Program-made: the position numbers and the translations under genes | The notes under the pieces: generated by a model | What the model was told of the DNA's origin: nothing | The model's input: only the letters and a program-made list of their open reading frames with translations | Database searches by the model: none | Source: Cribrihabitans_A pelagius | GTDB lineage: Bacteria; Pseudomonadota; Alphaproteobacteria; Rhodobacterales; Rhodobacteraceae | Assembly: GCF_048820915.1 (NCBI RefSeq) | Contig: NZ_JBMERR010000006.1 | Location: 124,001 to 188,000, forward strand | DNA: 64,000 nucleotides | Direction of reading: 5' to 3' | Part shown: piece after piece, positions 44,107 to 53,087 of the stretch | How positions within the stretch are numbered: the stretch's first letter is position 1 | How the letters are laid out: each line of letters starts with the position of its first letter

Positions 44107-45812
44107 GTGGCGCAACAAGCCATGGCAGCGCCGCGTTTGAGGGCGGGTCCGGGGCGGCGCCGGTCCGCCCCGGGCTTGCCGGTCTGGCAACGGCGCTGTT
44201 CGGGCCGGGGGCGGCGGGCTGGCTGCTGCCGCTCCTCAGGCCTTATCACCGCAGGCTGGCGCTGTTGTTTGCGCTCAGCTTTGCCGCTGCCGCGCTGGCG
44301 CTGCTGCCGCCCTATGTCAGCAAGCTGGTGATCGACGAAGGGCTGGTCGCGCGCGACGCCGCCGCGCTGATCCGCTGGGCCGCTGTGCTGTTTGCGCTGG
44401 GGTTGGCGGCGGCGGGCATGGCGGCGCTCAGCAACATCCTGCACATGCGCGCCTCGGTGCGGATGCTGGCCGCGCTGCGCCAGAGCCTCTTGGAACGCTT
44501 GATGCAGAAACCGCCCGCCTGGCTGGCCCGCCACCGCGCGGGCGAGTTGCTGACCCGGCTGGATGGCGACAGCGGCGAGGTGCAGAAATTCGCCTTCAAC
44601 GCGCTTTTGGGCGGCACGTCGGCGCTGGTGCGGCTGCTGGGCGGCAGCGCGATGCTGATGGTGCTGAACTGGAAACTGGGGCTGCTGACCGCGCTCCTGG
44701 CTCCGGCGGAACTGCTGTTCCTGATCTGGGCGCGGCCCCGTACCGAACGCCTTGCCCGCGCCGCGCGCGACGCACAGGGGCGCTACACCGCGGGGCTTGC
44801 GGAAAGCCTGGCCGGCGCTGCGGCGCTGCAAACCGCGGGCGGCACCACCTGGGCCGAAGCGCGCAACTTTTCCGAGCACGGCAGACTCAACCACCGCCTG
44901 GTGACGCAGTACCAATGGGGCGAGTTAACCCGCTCGGTGCCGATGGTGATCGCGGCGCTGGTGCGGGCGGGGATCTTCCTTGCGGGCGGGCTGATGGTGA
45001 TCCAGGGCAGCTGGCCGCTGGGTTCGCTGATCGCCTTCCTCGCCTACATGGGGCTGATGATCGGGCCGATGCAGTCGCTTCTGGGGTTGTGGCATGCGCA
45101 GGCCCGCGTGCGGGTGGCGCTGGCGCGGCTGGATGCGGTGATGGCGCCCGTGCCTGCTTTGACCGCAGCGCCCGAGCGCGCGCAAGCCGCGGGTATCACC
45201 CTGCAGGATCTGGTTATCGGCCGCGGCAAGCAGCCACCTCTGAAGCCGCTGAGCCTGCATATCCCGCCCGCCTGCAAGCTTGCCATCACCGGGCCAAGCG
45301 GCGCCGGCAAGACCAGCCTGCTTTCGGTGATTGCGGGTCAGGCGCAGCCGGTGTCGGGCCGGGTTCGCATCGGTGCAGAGCAGCGCATCGCCTTCGCCGG
45401 CCAGCGCCCCTTCACGGTGGCGGCCAGCCTGCGCGACAACCTGTTTCTGGAGGCGGAGTTCTGGGCACGCCCCGGGGCCGAAGCCGAGGTGTGGCATCTG
45501 CTGGAGGTGCTGGGGCTTGCGGCGCGGTTCCGCGCTGCCGAGGGATTGGAGACGGTCTTGGGCGAGGGCGGCATCAGCCTCTCCGGTGGCGAGCGGCAGC
45601 GGCTTTGCCTGGCCCGGCTGCTGCTGCGGCCCTTCGATGTGCTGATCCTGGACGAGGCGCTTTCCGAAGTTGACCGGGAGACCACTGCGCGGATCATCGT
45701 CCATATCGACACACACTTCCCCCAGACGGTCAGGATCATCACCGCGCATGGGCAGGCCGACGCATACGGGCGCTTCGGCATGACCCTCGACCTTGCGGAT
45801 CCCGCACCATGA
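44103..45812 (+). CDS. qhpF: QhpF, ABC-type exporter of the crosslinked gamma subunit
   Basis: A 569-residue half-transporter: six-helix membrane domain (about residues 35-320) fused to an ATPase with Walker A GPSGAGKTS, signature LSGGERQRLCLARLLL and Walker B DVLILDEALSEVD. Its fold matches CydC/MsbA-type exporters. In Paracoccus QhpF moves the modified QhpC to the periplasm. Overlaps both neighbours by four bases, so the maturation genes are all coupled. An accessory N-terminal peptidase domain is absent, consistent with a separate protease, QhpE. Confidence 0.93.
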   Translation: MSGATSHGSAAFEGGSGAAPVRPGLAGLATALFGPGAAGWLLPLLRPYHRRLALLFALSFAAAALALLPPYVSKLVIDEGLVARDAAALIRWAAVLFALGLAAAGMAALSNILHMRASVRMLAALRQSLLERLMQKPPAWLARHRAGELLTRLDGDSGEVQKFAFNALLGGTSALVRLLGGSAMLMVLNWKLGLLTALLAPAELLFLIWARPRTERLARAARDAQGRYTAGLAESLAGAAALQTAGGTTWAEARNFSEHGRLNHRLVTQYQWGELTRSVPMVIAALVRAGIFLAGGLMVIQGSWPLGSLIAFLAYMGLMIGPMQSLLGLWHAQARVRVALARLDAVMAPVPALTAAPERAQAAGITLQDLVIGRGKQPPLKPLSLHIPPACKLAITGPSGAGKTSLLSVIAGQAQPVSGRVRIGAEQRIAFAGQRPFTVAASLRDNLFLEAEFWARPGAEAEVWHLLEVLGLAARFRAAEGLETVLGEGGISLSGGERQRLCLARLLLRPFDVLILDEALSEVDRETTARIIVHIDTHFPQTVRIITAHGQADAYGRFGMTLDLADPAP

Positions 45813-46438
45813 CGGCCCGGCCGCTGGTCGCGCTGATTGACGGGCCGCTGCCGGGCGCGCGTCACAAGCTGCATTGCGCCTTGCATCCGCTGGCAGCAGA
45901 GAGCCCCGCCGCCCGCCATGCTGCGGTGATGGCCGCCTGCATCCGCGCGGCCGCGCCGAAGGCCCGGTTCATCAGCCATGTGATCTTCCCTGGCCGCATG
46001 TCGGCTGCCGCCGCCGCCGCCGCAGCGGCGCTTTCGGCCGCGGCGGAGGGTGGCGCGGATGTCGTGCATTGCTCCTTCGGGCTGCCCGGTAAAAATCCGG
46101 CGCTTGCCGAAGCGGTGGCGGCGCTGCTGGCGGCGGGCAAGCAGGTGGTGGCTTCGGCTCCGGCCCAGGGCGGGCCGGTCTACCCGGCGGCCTTTCCCGG
46201 TGTCCACTCGGTGCAGGGGGATGCGCGCTGCGGGCCGGGGCAATGGTCGCTGCTGAACCTGCCCGGCGCGCGCTTCGGCGCCTGCCCGCGCGATGCCGCC
46301 AGCGGTCTTGCGGGCGCCAGTGTGGCGGCGGCGCATTTCACCGGCCTCTTGGCGCGCAACCTTGCGGCCGGGCGCGGGGCGGAGATGACAGGCGCTGCCT
46401 TCCAAGGCCGCGAGCGGCGCAGCGGCGCGGCCGGATGA
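45809..46438 (+). CDS. qhpE: QhpE, subtilisin-like protease removing the QhpC leader
   Basis: A 209-residue member of the S8 family. The triad is placed at D11 (VALIDGPLPG), H37 (ARHAAVMAAC, the HGTxVAG equivalent) and S171 (GASVAAAHFTG, the GTSxAAPHVAG equivalent). No signal peptide, so it acts in the cytoplasm. In Paracoccus QhpE cleaves the leader of the crosslinked gamma subunit. It is shorter than secreted subtilisins, as expected for this specialised group. Overlaps qhpF and qhpR by four bases each. Confidence 0.92.
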   Translation: MTARPLVALIDGPLPGARHKLHCALHPLAAESPAARHAAVMAACIRAAAPKARFISHVIFPGRMSAAAAAAAAALSAAAEGGADVVHCSFGLPGKNPALAEAVAALLAAGKQVVASAPAQGGPVYPAAFPGVHSVQGDARCGPGQWSLLNLPGARFGACPRDAASGLAGASVAAAHFTGLLARNLAAGRGAEMTGAAFQGRERRSGAAG

Positions 46439-47346
46439 CCCCGTTCGAGGACTGGACCAGCCGCCTGCGCGCCAGCTGCGGCCATTACGACGCCTGCCGG
46501 GACAGCAGGCAGAACACGCCGGGCCGTTTTGACCTTGCGGCACGGCATGGCATCGGCATCGCGCAGATCGCCTGCCGCATCGCGCGTATCGAACGCACCC
46601 TGAGGGGTATCCGGCGCGACGATCAGGAGCATTTCTTCCTCCTGCACCAGCGTGCTGGCCAAACCGCGCTGACCCATGCGGGCCGGGAGGCGCTGCTGGA
46701 GCCGGGCGCCCTGGTGCTGCTCGATTCGACCCGCGCGGCCGAGCTTCGCTTTGGCGGTGCGCCGGTTTCCCTGGTTTCGGCACATCTGCCGCGCGGGCTG
46801 GTGCTGGCCGCGCGGGGGCGCCTGCCCGCGGCCGGCCGACCGCTCGCCGCGGCGCATCCGCTGCATGGTGCGCTGCTGGCGTTGCTGGCAGAAGACACCC
46901 AGGCCGCCGCCGCGCAGCCCCTGCTGTTTGAACTGGCGGTGATGGCCTTTGGCGAGGACCCGGAGGCAGCTGTCCCGGCCCGTGTGCGGGACCCGCTGGG
47001 CCGTTTCCGCCTGATCCGGGATGCACTGGCGCGCCGGATCGCGGATTCGGAGCTGACGCTCGACGGCTTTGCCCGGGAAACCGGCCTGTCGCGCCGCCAG
47101 CTGCAGCGCGAGTTCCGCAGCAACGGCAGCAGCTTCACCCTCTGCCTGCAGGAGTTGCGGCTTAAGCGGGTGGCCGAAGCCTTGCGCTTTGCCGCCTGCG
47201 GCGGGGCCCGGGCCCCCGTGGCGGAGCTTGCCTATGCCGCGGGTTTCCGCGATCTGTCGCATTTCAACCGGCTGTTTCGCACCCGCTATGCCACCTCCCC
47301 GCGCACGTATGCGCAGGAAGCTGCGGCCATGACGGCAAATCACTGA
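46435..47346 (+). CDS. qhpR: QhpR, AraC family regulator of the qhp operon
   Basis: A 303-residue regulator. The N-terminal half resembles FeaR-type ligand-binding domains; the C-terminal AraC domain has helix-turn-helices around FARETGLSRRQLQREFRSNG and LAYAAGFRDLSHFNRLFRTRY. In Paracoccus QhpR activates the operon in response to amines. It starts with ATG overlapping the qhpE stop, so it is co-transcribed with its probable targets, giving positive feedback. A candidate operator lies at 38332-38370. Confidence 0.9.
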   Translation: MTPFEDWTSRLRASCGHYDACRDSRQNTPGRFDLAARHGIGIAQIACRIARIERTLRGIRRDDQEHFFLLHQRAGQTALTHAGREALLEPGALVLLDSTRAAELRFGGAPVSLVSAHLPRGLVLAARGRLPAAGRPLAAAHPLHGALLALLAEDTQAAAAQPLLFELAVMAFGEDPEAAVPARVRDPLGRFRLIRDALARRIADSELTLDGFARETGLSRRQLQREFRSNGSSFTLCLQELRLKRVAEALRFAACGGARAPVAELAYAAGFRDLSHFNRLFRTRYATSPRTYAQEAAAMTANH

Positions 47347-47435
47347 AAATAAAAGATATTTATGGCGCCCTCGCCCAGGTTTCCGGCACCTCCCGCCACG
47401 CGCGCTGGCCTCCTTCCATGCTGTACTGACCCCAC

Positions 47436-47451
47436 GCTCCCGCCCGGGAGC
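47436..47451. promoter_or_regulatory. Short inverted repeat before aldehyde dehydrogenase gene
   Basis: GCTCCCG-CC-CGGGAGC is a perfect 7-bp inverted repeat 23 bases before the aldehyde dehydrogenase ATG. It may be an operator or a small hairpin; nothing decides between these. Confidence 0.3.
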
Positions 47452-47474
47452 CGAGCTAGGGAGGAGGATACCCG

Positions 47475-48878
47475 ATGGATTTCAAGATGCTGATTGACGG
47501 CCAGTTGGTGGCAGGGGAAGGCACCGTGGAGGTAATCAACCCGGCCAGCGGTGATGTGTTCACCGAAGTGCCGCGCGCCAGCGAGGCGCAGCTGAACGCC
47601 GCCGTGGCCGCCGCGAAATCGGCGCAAAAGGACTGGGCCGCAACGCCTGTGTCCAGCCGCCGCGCCAAGGTCGAAGCCCTGGCGGCGGAGATCGCCGCTC
47701 ATGCCGAAGAGTTGGCCCGGCTGATCACCCTGGAGCAGGGCAAACCCCTGGCGGAGGCGGCGGGCGAGGTGGAATGGGCGCAGGGCTACCTGGCCCACAC
47801 CGCGGCGCTGGAGCTGCCGGACCGGGTGATACAGAACGACGCCGCCGCCCGCATTGAGACCCGCCACCGGCCTCTGGGCGTAGTTGCGGGCATCGTCGCT
47901 TGGAACTTCCCCTTGCTCCTGTGCTGCTGGAAGATCGGTCCGGCGCTGATGGCGGGCAATGCCATCGTGCTGAAGCCCGCGCCCACCACCCCGGTGACGG
48001 CGCTGAAGCTCGGAGAGCTCTGTGCCCGCATCTTTCCGCCCGGCCTGGTCAATATCGTAAGCGGCGGGGATGAGCTGGGACCGCTGCTGACCGCCCATCC
48101 GGATGTCGCCAAGATCGGCTTCACCGGCTCGTCGGAGACCGGCAAACGCATCATGGCGGGCGCAGCCATGGGCATGAAGCGGCTGACGCTGGAGATGGGC
48201 GGCAATGACCCGGCCATCGTGCTGCCGGACGCGGATGTGAAGGCGGTTGCGCAGCGGGTCTTTGAGGCGGCCTTCCTCAACGCGGGCCAGGTCTGCCTGG
48301 CGGTGAAGCGCGTCTACGTGCCCGACAGCCTCTATGACGCCTTCTGTGCCGAATTGGCGGGGCTTGCCGAAAAGGCGGTGGTGGGTGACGGGCTGCAGCA
48401 GGGCGTGACGATCGGCCCGGTGCAGAACAAGACGCAATTTGCCAAGCTCGCCGCGCTGCTGGAAGAGACCGCCGCCAGCGGCACGCTGCTCACTGGCGGC
48501 GTGATCGAGGGCCGGGCGGGCTATTTCATTTCTCCCGCAATCGTGCGTGACGTGGGGGATGGCGACCGCATCGTCGACGAGGAGCAGTTCGGCCCGGTCT
48601 TGCCGGTTGTCCGTTACCACGACATCCAGGAGGTGATCGCCCGCGCCAATGCCTCTCCTTTCGGGCTGGGCGGGTCCGTGCATACCAGCGACACCGCGAA
48701 AGGTGCCGAAATCGCCGGGCGCATCGAATCCGGCACGGTCTGGGTGAACCAGCACATCAACATCGGGCCGCATATCCCGATGGCGGGCTTCAAGGCTTCC
48801 GGCTTTGGGGTCGAGCAATCGGTTGAGGGGCTTACCGAATATACCCAGCTGCAGGTGCTCAACGTCGCGCGCGGCTAG
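47475..48878 (+). CDS. Aldehyde dehydrogenase, probably oxidising amine-derived aldehydes
   Basis: A 467-residue NAD(P)-dependent aldehyde dehydrogenase. Seen: VAWNFPLLLCCWKIGPALMAGN, catalytic Glu in LEMGGNDPAIVLP, catalytic Cys in NAGQVCLAVKRVYVP and the C-terminal FKASGFGVEQS. ATG 47475 is preceded by GGAGGAGG at ideal distance. It follows qhpR by 128 bases in the same direction. The amine dehydrogenase releases aldehydes, so a role in oxidising them to acids is a reasonable inference from context, although the dehydrogenase is cytoplasmic and the aldehydes arise in the periplasm. Confidence 0.92.
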   Translation: MDFKMLIDGQLVAGEGTVEVINPASGDVFTEVPRASEAQLNAAVAAAKSAQKDWAATPVSSRRAKVEALAAEIAAHAEELARLITLEQGKPLAEAAGEVEWAQGYLAHTAALELPDRVIQNDAAARIETRHRPLGVVAGIVAWNFPLLLCCWKIGPALMAGNAIVLKPAPTTPVTALKLGELCARIFPPGLVNIVSGGDELGPLLTAHPDVAKIGFTGSSETGKRIMAGAAMGMKRLTLEMGGNDPAIVLPDADVKAVAQRVFEAAFLNAGQVCLAVKRVYVPDSLYDAFCAELAGLAEKAVVGDGLQQGVTIGPVQNKTQFAKLAALLEETAASGTLLTGGVIEGRAGYFISPAIVRDVGDGDRIVDEEQFGPVLPVVRYHDIQEVIARANASPFGLGGSVHTSDTAKGAEIAGRIESGTVWVNQHINIGPHIPMAGFKASGFGVEQSVEGLTEYTQLQVLNVARG

Positions 48879-49233
48879 GCTGGCCGTTTTCCCTTGCAGG
48901 CAACCGAGCTGTGGAACGCCATGCCCGCCCGCCCTTTCCGGCGTGTGCGGGCGTGATGTTTCAGGGTTGAATATTTTAATCTTGAAATAAAATTGGTTTT
49001 GCGGCCTACTTCCCTGAGGGAGGCTGTCACAAAACGGCCAGAGGGACCAACCGGGCAGCCCTGCACGCCGTGCAGGGTCCGGGCGGGAGGCCCATTGCGC
49101 GGGCCGGCAGGACCGGCCGGACGCGGGGCATCACGCCGGGGCTGGCGCTGCCGCCGGTTGTCGGAAATAGTACCGCTATGGGATCTGCGGCCAACGCGGA
49201 CCCGAAGGACAACAGATCAGGGAGACGGTAAAA
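48879..49233. promoter_or_regulatory. Intergenic region upstream of ABC transporter operon
   Basis: 355 bases without a recognisable gene. It contains a hairpin CGCCCGC/GCGGGCG with a 14-base loop at about 48928-48955, a distinctly AT-rich stretch at about 48966-48997 that may hold a promoter, and a perfect inverted repeat CCCTGCAC-GCC-GTGCAGGG at 49059-49077. GGGAG-type Shine-Dalgarno sequence lies before the following ATG. Confidence 0.45.
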
Positions 49234-50370
49234 ATGAAAAGCTTCAGGACAATGGCCCTTGCTGCCGGCATGGCGGCACTGGCGGGCGCCGGCGCGGCGG
49301 AGACCAAGATCGGCATGATCACCACGCTGTCGGGCGGCGGCGCCGGGCTGGGCGTGGACGTGCGCGACGGGTTCCTGCTGGCCATGGAGCAGGATGGCCG
49401 CGAAGGCATCGAGCTGGTGATCGAAGACGACCAGCGCAAGCCGGAAACCGCGGTGCAGCTGGCCGACCGGATGATCCAGTCCGAAAAGGTCGATATCATG
49501 ACCGGCATCATCTGGTCGAACCTGGCAATGGCCGTTGTGCCCGCCGCCACCGCGCAGGGCGTGTTCTATCTGTCGCCCAACGCAGGCCCCTCGGCGCTGG
49601 CAGGGGCGCGCTGCCATCCGAACTACTTCAACGTCGCCTGGCAGAACGACAACCTGCACGAAGCCGCAGGCGCCTATGCCAATGACGCCGGCCTGAAGAA
49701 CAGCTTCATCCTGGCGCCGAACTACCCGGCCGGGAAAGACGCGCTGACCGGCTACAAGCGGATGTACGAGGGCGATCTGGCGGGCGAGGTCTATACCAAG
49801 CTGGGCCAGACCGATTACGCAGCCGAAATCGCCCAGATCCGGGCTTCGGGCGCGGATTCGGTCTATTTCTTCCTGCCCGGCGGCATGGGGATTTCCTTTC
49901 TCAAGCAGTATGCCGACAGCGGCGTCGGCCTGCCCGTGGTGGGCCCGGCGTTCAGCTTTGACCAAGGCATCCTGCAAGCGGTGGGCGAAGCTGCGCTGGG
50001 GGTGAAGAACACCTCGCAGTGGAGCAAGGATATCGACAATCCGGCCAACGCGGCATTTGTCAAAGCCTTCCAGGAGAAATACGGCCGCCTGCCTTCGCTC
50101 TATGCCAGCCAGGGCTTTGATACCGCCAACCTCATCCTCAGCGCGCTCGACAAGGCCGATCCGTCCGACCAGGACGCCTTCCGCGCAGCACTGAAGGCGG
50201 CCGAGTTCGACTCGGTGCGCGGAGATTTCAAGTTCGGCAACAACCACCATCCGATCCAGGACATCTATGTCCGCGAAGTGATCAAGGAGGGCGATGTCTA
50301 CACCAACAAGATCGTCGCCACCGGACTCGAAGACCGCGCCGACGCCTACGCGGCCGAGTGCAAGATGTAA
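49234..50370 (+). CDS. ABC transporter periplasmic substrate-binding protein, branched-chain amino acid family
   Basis: A 378-residue type-I periplasmic binding protein (LivK-like superfamily). It has a signal peptide of about 22 residues (MKSFRTMALAAGMAALAGAG) and the usual start of the mature domain KIGMITTLSGGGAGLG. The segment IEDDQRKPETAVQLADRMI is typical of the family. Members bind amino acids, amides or aromatic acids; the substrate cannot be assigned. It is the first of five genes that make a complete importer. Confidence 0.92.
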   Translation: MKSFRTMALAAGMAALAGAGAAETKIGMITTLSGGGAGLGVDVRDGFLLAMEQDGREGIELVIEDDQRKPETAVQLADRMIQSEKVDIMTGIIWSNLAMAVVPAATAQGVFYLSPNAGPSALAGARCHPNYFNVAWQNDNLHEAAGAYANDAGLKNSFILAPNYPAGKDALTGYKRMYEGDLAGEVYTKLGQTDYAAEIAQIRASGADSVYFFLPGGMGISFLKQYADSGVGLPVVGPAFSFDQGILQAVGEAALGVKNTSQWSKDIDNPANAAFVKAFQEKYGRLPSLYASQGFDTANLILSALDKADPSDQDAFRAALKAAEFDSVRGDFKFGNNHHPIQDIYVREVIKEGDVYTNKIVATGLEDRADAYAAECKM

Positions 50371-50433
50371 TTTGACCTGACCAGCAGGGCCGCCCCCTCC
50401 GCGGCCGCGGCCCTGCCTGCACGGAACCTTCCC

Positions 50434-51354
50434 ATGTCCATTATTCTCATACTGGAGCAGATCCTGAACGGTCTGCAATTCGGGGTCATGCTCTTTCTCA
50501 TGGCCGCTGGCCTGACCCTCGTGTTCGGGGTGATGGGGCTGATCAACCTGGCGCATGGCGCGCTGTACATGGTGGGCGCCTTTGCCGCCGCGCTGGTGGC
50601 GGGGCTGACCGGTTCCTTCCTGCTGGCGCTGGTGGCGAGCCTTGCCGCCGCTGCCGCCGCCGGGGCGATTGTCGAGCTTGTGGTGATCCGCAGGCTCTAC
50701 GAGCGCGACCACCTGGACCAGGTGCTGGCGACCTTTGCGCTGATCCTGATCTTTTCCGAGGGCACCCGCTGGCTGTTCGGCTCTTTCCCGCTGTTCCTGG
50801 ATGTGCCGGACTATCTGTCGGGGCCGGTGACGCTGCCGGGCGGCATCGCCTATCCGCTTTACCGGCTGGCGATTATCGGCATCGGGCTGGTGGTGGCGGC
50901 GGGGCTGTTCTGGCTGATCGCACGCACCCGCATCGGCATCCAGATCCGCGCCGGCGAAGCCGACCGTGAGATGATTGCCGCGCTTGGCGTGGATATCTCC
51001 AAGCTCTACACGCTGGTTTTCGCGCTTGGCGCGGCGCTGGCGGGGCTGGCGGGCGCGCTGGTGGGTGCGATCCAGTCGGTGCAGGTGGGCATGGGCGAGC
51101 CGGTGCTGATCCTCGCCTTCGTGGTGATCGTGATCGGCGGCATCGGCTCGATCAAGGGCGCGCTGGCCGGCTCCCTGCTGGTCGGGCTCACCGACACGCT
51201 GGGCAAGGTATTCCTGCCGCAGTTCTTCGGCCTGTTTATGGAGCCTGCGAGCGCGACGTCGGTCGGGTCGTCGCTGGCTTCCATGCTGATTTACATCCTG
51301 ATGGCGGCGGTTCTGCTGGTGCGGCCCTCGGGTCTTTACGGGGGGGCTGCATAA
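50434..51354 (+). CDS. ABC transporter permease, LivH type
   Basis: A 306-residue integral membrane protein with about eight hydrophobic helices. The start LILEQILNGLQFGVMLFLMAAGLTLVFGVMGLINLAHGALYM (positions 5-46, given here only as a region) is the LivH hallmark, and RAGEADREMIAALGVDI is the cytoplasmic coupling loop. It pairs with the next gene to form the transmembrane channel of the importer. Confidence 0.94.
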   Translation: MSIILILEQILNGLQFGVMLFLMAAGLTLVFGVMGLINLAHGALYMVGAFAAALVAGLTGSFLLALVASLAAAAAAGAIVELVVIRRLYERDHLDQVLATFALILIFSEGTRWLFGSFPLFLDVPDYLSGPVTLPGGIAYPLYRLAIIGIGLVVAAGLFWLIARTRIGIQIRAGEADREMIAALGVDISKLYTLVFALGAALAGLAGALVGAIQSVQVGMGEPVLILAFVVIVIGGIGSIKGALAGSLLVGLTDTLGKVFLPQFFGLFMEPASATSVGSSLASMLIYILMAAVLLVRPSGLYGGAA

Positions 51355-51355
51355 G

Positions 51356-52339
51356 ATGGGCCGCGAACGGATTTTCAATGCCGCGCTGGCGCTTGGCCTG
51401 CTGGCGGTGCCGCTATGGGCCTGGATGACGGGTGAGCCTTTCATCATCACCCTGGCGACCAAGGTGGCGATCCTGGCGCTGGCGGGCGTCGGGCTCAATA
51501 TCGCGCTGGGGCTGGGCGGGCTGATCAGCCTCGGCCATGCGGCCTTCTTCGGGATCGGCGGGTATGCGATGGGCATTCTCGCCGCCCATGCCCAGAACTA
51601 CGAGCCGCTGATGCAGTGGCCCTTTCTGATCGAGGGAACCAACCTGATGCCGGTGATCTGGCTGGTGGCCACCATCGCCAGCGCGCTGGCGGCGCTGGTG
51701 ATCGGGGCGCTGTCCTTGCGCACCTCCGGCGTCTATTTCATCATGATCACCCTCGCCTTCGGGCAGATGCTTTACTACTTCGCGATCAGCTGGTCGCAAT
51801 ACGGCGGCGAGGACGGGCTGTCGATCTGGGTCAGGAACGAGTTTCCCGGCCTCAACACTCTGGACCCGATCCAGTTCTTCGGCATCGCCTATGTGATCCT
51901 CTGCCTTGCCTTGTGGTTCGCCGCACGGCTGGCCAGGTCGCCCTTCGGGCTGGCGCTCACCGCGGCGCGGCAGAACGAGCAGCGGGTGATGACCGTGGGG
52001 CTCACGCCTTTCCACCTGCGGCTGACCGCTTTCGTGATCTCGGGCGCGCTGACCGGGCTTGCGGGCGCGCTCTTTGCCGACCTGAACCGCTTTGTCAGCC
52101 CCACAATGCTCAGCTGGCACACCAGCGGCGAGATCATGATCTTCGTGATCCTGGGCGGTGTCGGGCGGCTCTACGGGCCGGTCGCGGGAGCGGCGCTTTA
52201 CATCCTGCTGGAGCATATGCTGGGCGGCATCAGCGATTACTGGCAGATATTCCTGGGCCTGCTGCTGCTGCTGATCGTGCTCTTTGCCCGCGGCGGGCTG
52301 ATCGGCGCCCTCGCCGGGCGGGAGGTGGCGCATGACTGA
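51356..52339 (+). CDS. ABC transporter permease, LivM type
   Basis: A 327-residue second permease. It shows the LivM signature region ALGLGGLISLGHAAFFGIG near residue 55, the coupling-loop sequence LTAARQNEQRVMTVGL and about nine hydrophobic helices. It starts one base after the LivH-type stop and overlaps the ATPase gene by eight bases. Confidence 0.94.
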   Translation: MGRERIFNAALALGLLAVPLWAWMTGEPFIITLATKVAILALAGVGLNIALGLGGLISLGHAAFFGIGGYAMGILAAHAQNYEPLMQWPFLIEGTNLMPVIWLVATIASALAALVIGALSLRTSGVYFIMITLAFGQMLYYFAISWSQYGGEDGLSIWVRNEFPGLNTLDPIQFFGIAYVILCLALWFAARLARSPFGLALTAARQNEQRVMTVGLTPFHLRLTAFVISGALTGLAGALFADLNRFVSPTMLSWHTSGEIMIFVILGGVGRLYGPVAGAALYILLEHMLGGISDYWQIFLGLLLLLIVLFARGGLIGALAGREVAHD

Positions 52340-53087
52340 CGCTATCCTGAAGGTCGACAGGCTGAACAAGAGCTTCGGCGCGCTCACCGCGAGCAAGGAC
52401 GTTTCGCTGGATCTGCGCGCCGGGGAGATCCACGCGCTGATCGGGCCCAATGGCGCGGGCAAGTCGACGCTGATTGCGCAGATCGCCGGGGGCTTGCGCC
52501 CTGACAGCGGCCGAATCGAGGTGCTGGGCCAGGATGTGACTGGGCTGGACACCATGGCGCGGGCACGGCTGGGGCTGGGACGCACCTTCCAGATCTCGGC
52601 GCTGGCGATGGAGTTCACCGTGCTGCAGAACGCGGTTCTGGGCGCGCTTGGCGCCAGCGGACGGGCCTTCCGCCTGTTCAAGAACGTGATGAAGGACGAG
52701 GCGCTGGTGGTTCCGGCGCGGGAAGCGCTGGAGCGGGTCGGGCTGACTGACGAGGCCGGCCGCCGAACTGCCGACCTGTCGCACGGCCAGCGCCGCCAGC
52801 TGGAAGTCGCGGTGGCGCTCACGCTCAAGCCCAAGCTGTTCCTCATGGACGAGCCGATGGCGGGCCTGGGTGCGAGCGGCTCGAAGGCGCTGACCGGCTT
52901 TCTGGACGAACTGCGCCACGAGGCGCCGATCCTGCTGGTGGAACACGACATGGATGCGGTTTTTGCCTTGGCCGACCGCATCAGCGTTTTGGTCTACGGT
53001 GAAATCATCGCCACCGGCACCGCCGATGAAATCCGCGGCAACGCCGAGGTGCGCCGCGCTTATCTGGGAGAGGAGGACGCCGCATGA
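52332..53087 (+). CDS. ABC transporter ATPase, LivG type
   Basis: A 251-residue nucleotide-binding subunit with Walker A GPNGAGKST, signature LSHGQRRQLEVAVAL and Walker B LFLMDEPMAGLG. The C-terminus has the LivG-type ending EIRGNAEVRRAYLGE. Overlaps the next ATPase by four bases. Confidence 0.95.
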   Translation: MTDAILKVDRLNKSFGALTASKDVSLDLRAGEIHALIGPNGAGKSTLIAQIAGGLRPDSGRIEVLGQDVTGLDTMARARLGLGRTFQISALAMEFTVLQNAVLGALGASGRAFRLFKNVMKDEALVVPAREALERVGLTDEAGRRTADLSHGQRRQLEVAVALTLKPKLFLMDEPMAGLGASGSKALTGFLDELRHEAPILLVEHDMDAVFALADRISVLVYGEIIATGTADEIRGNAEVRRAYLGEEDAA

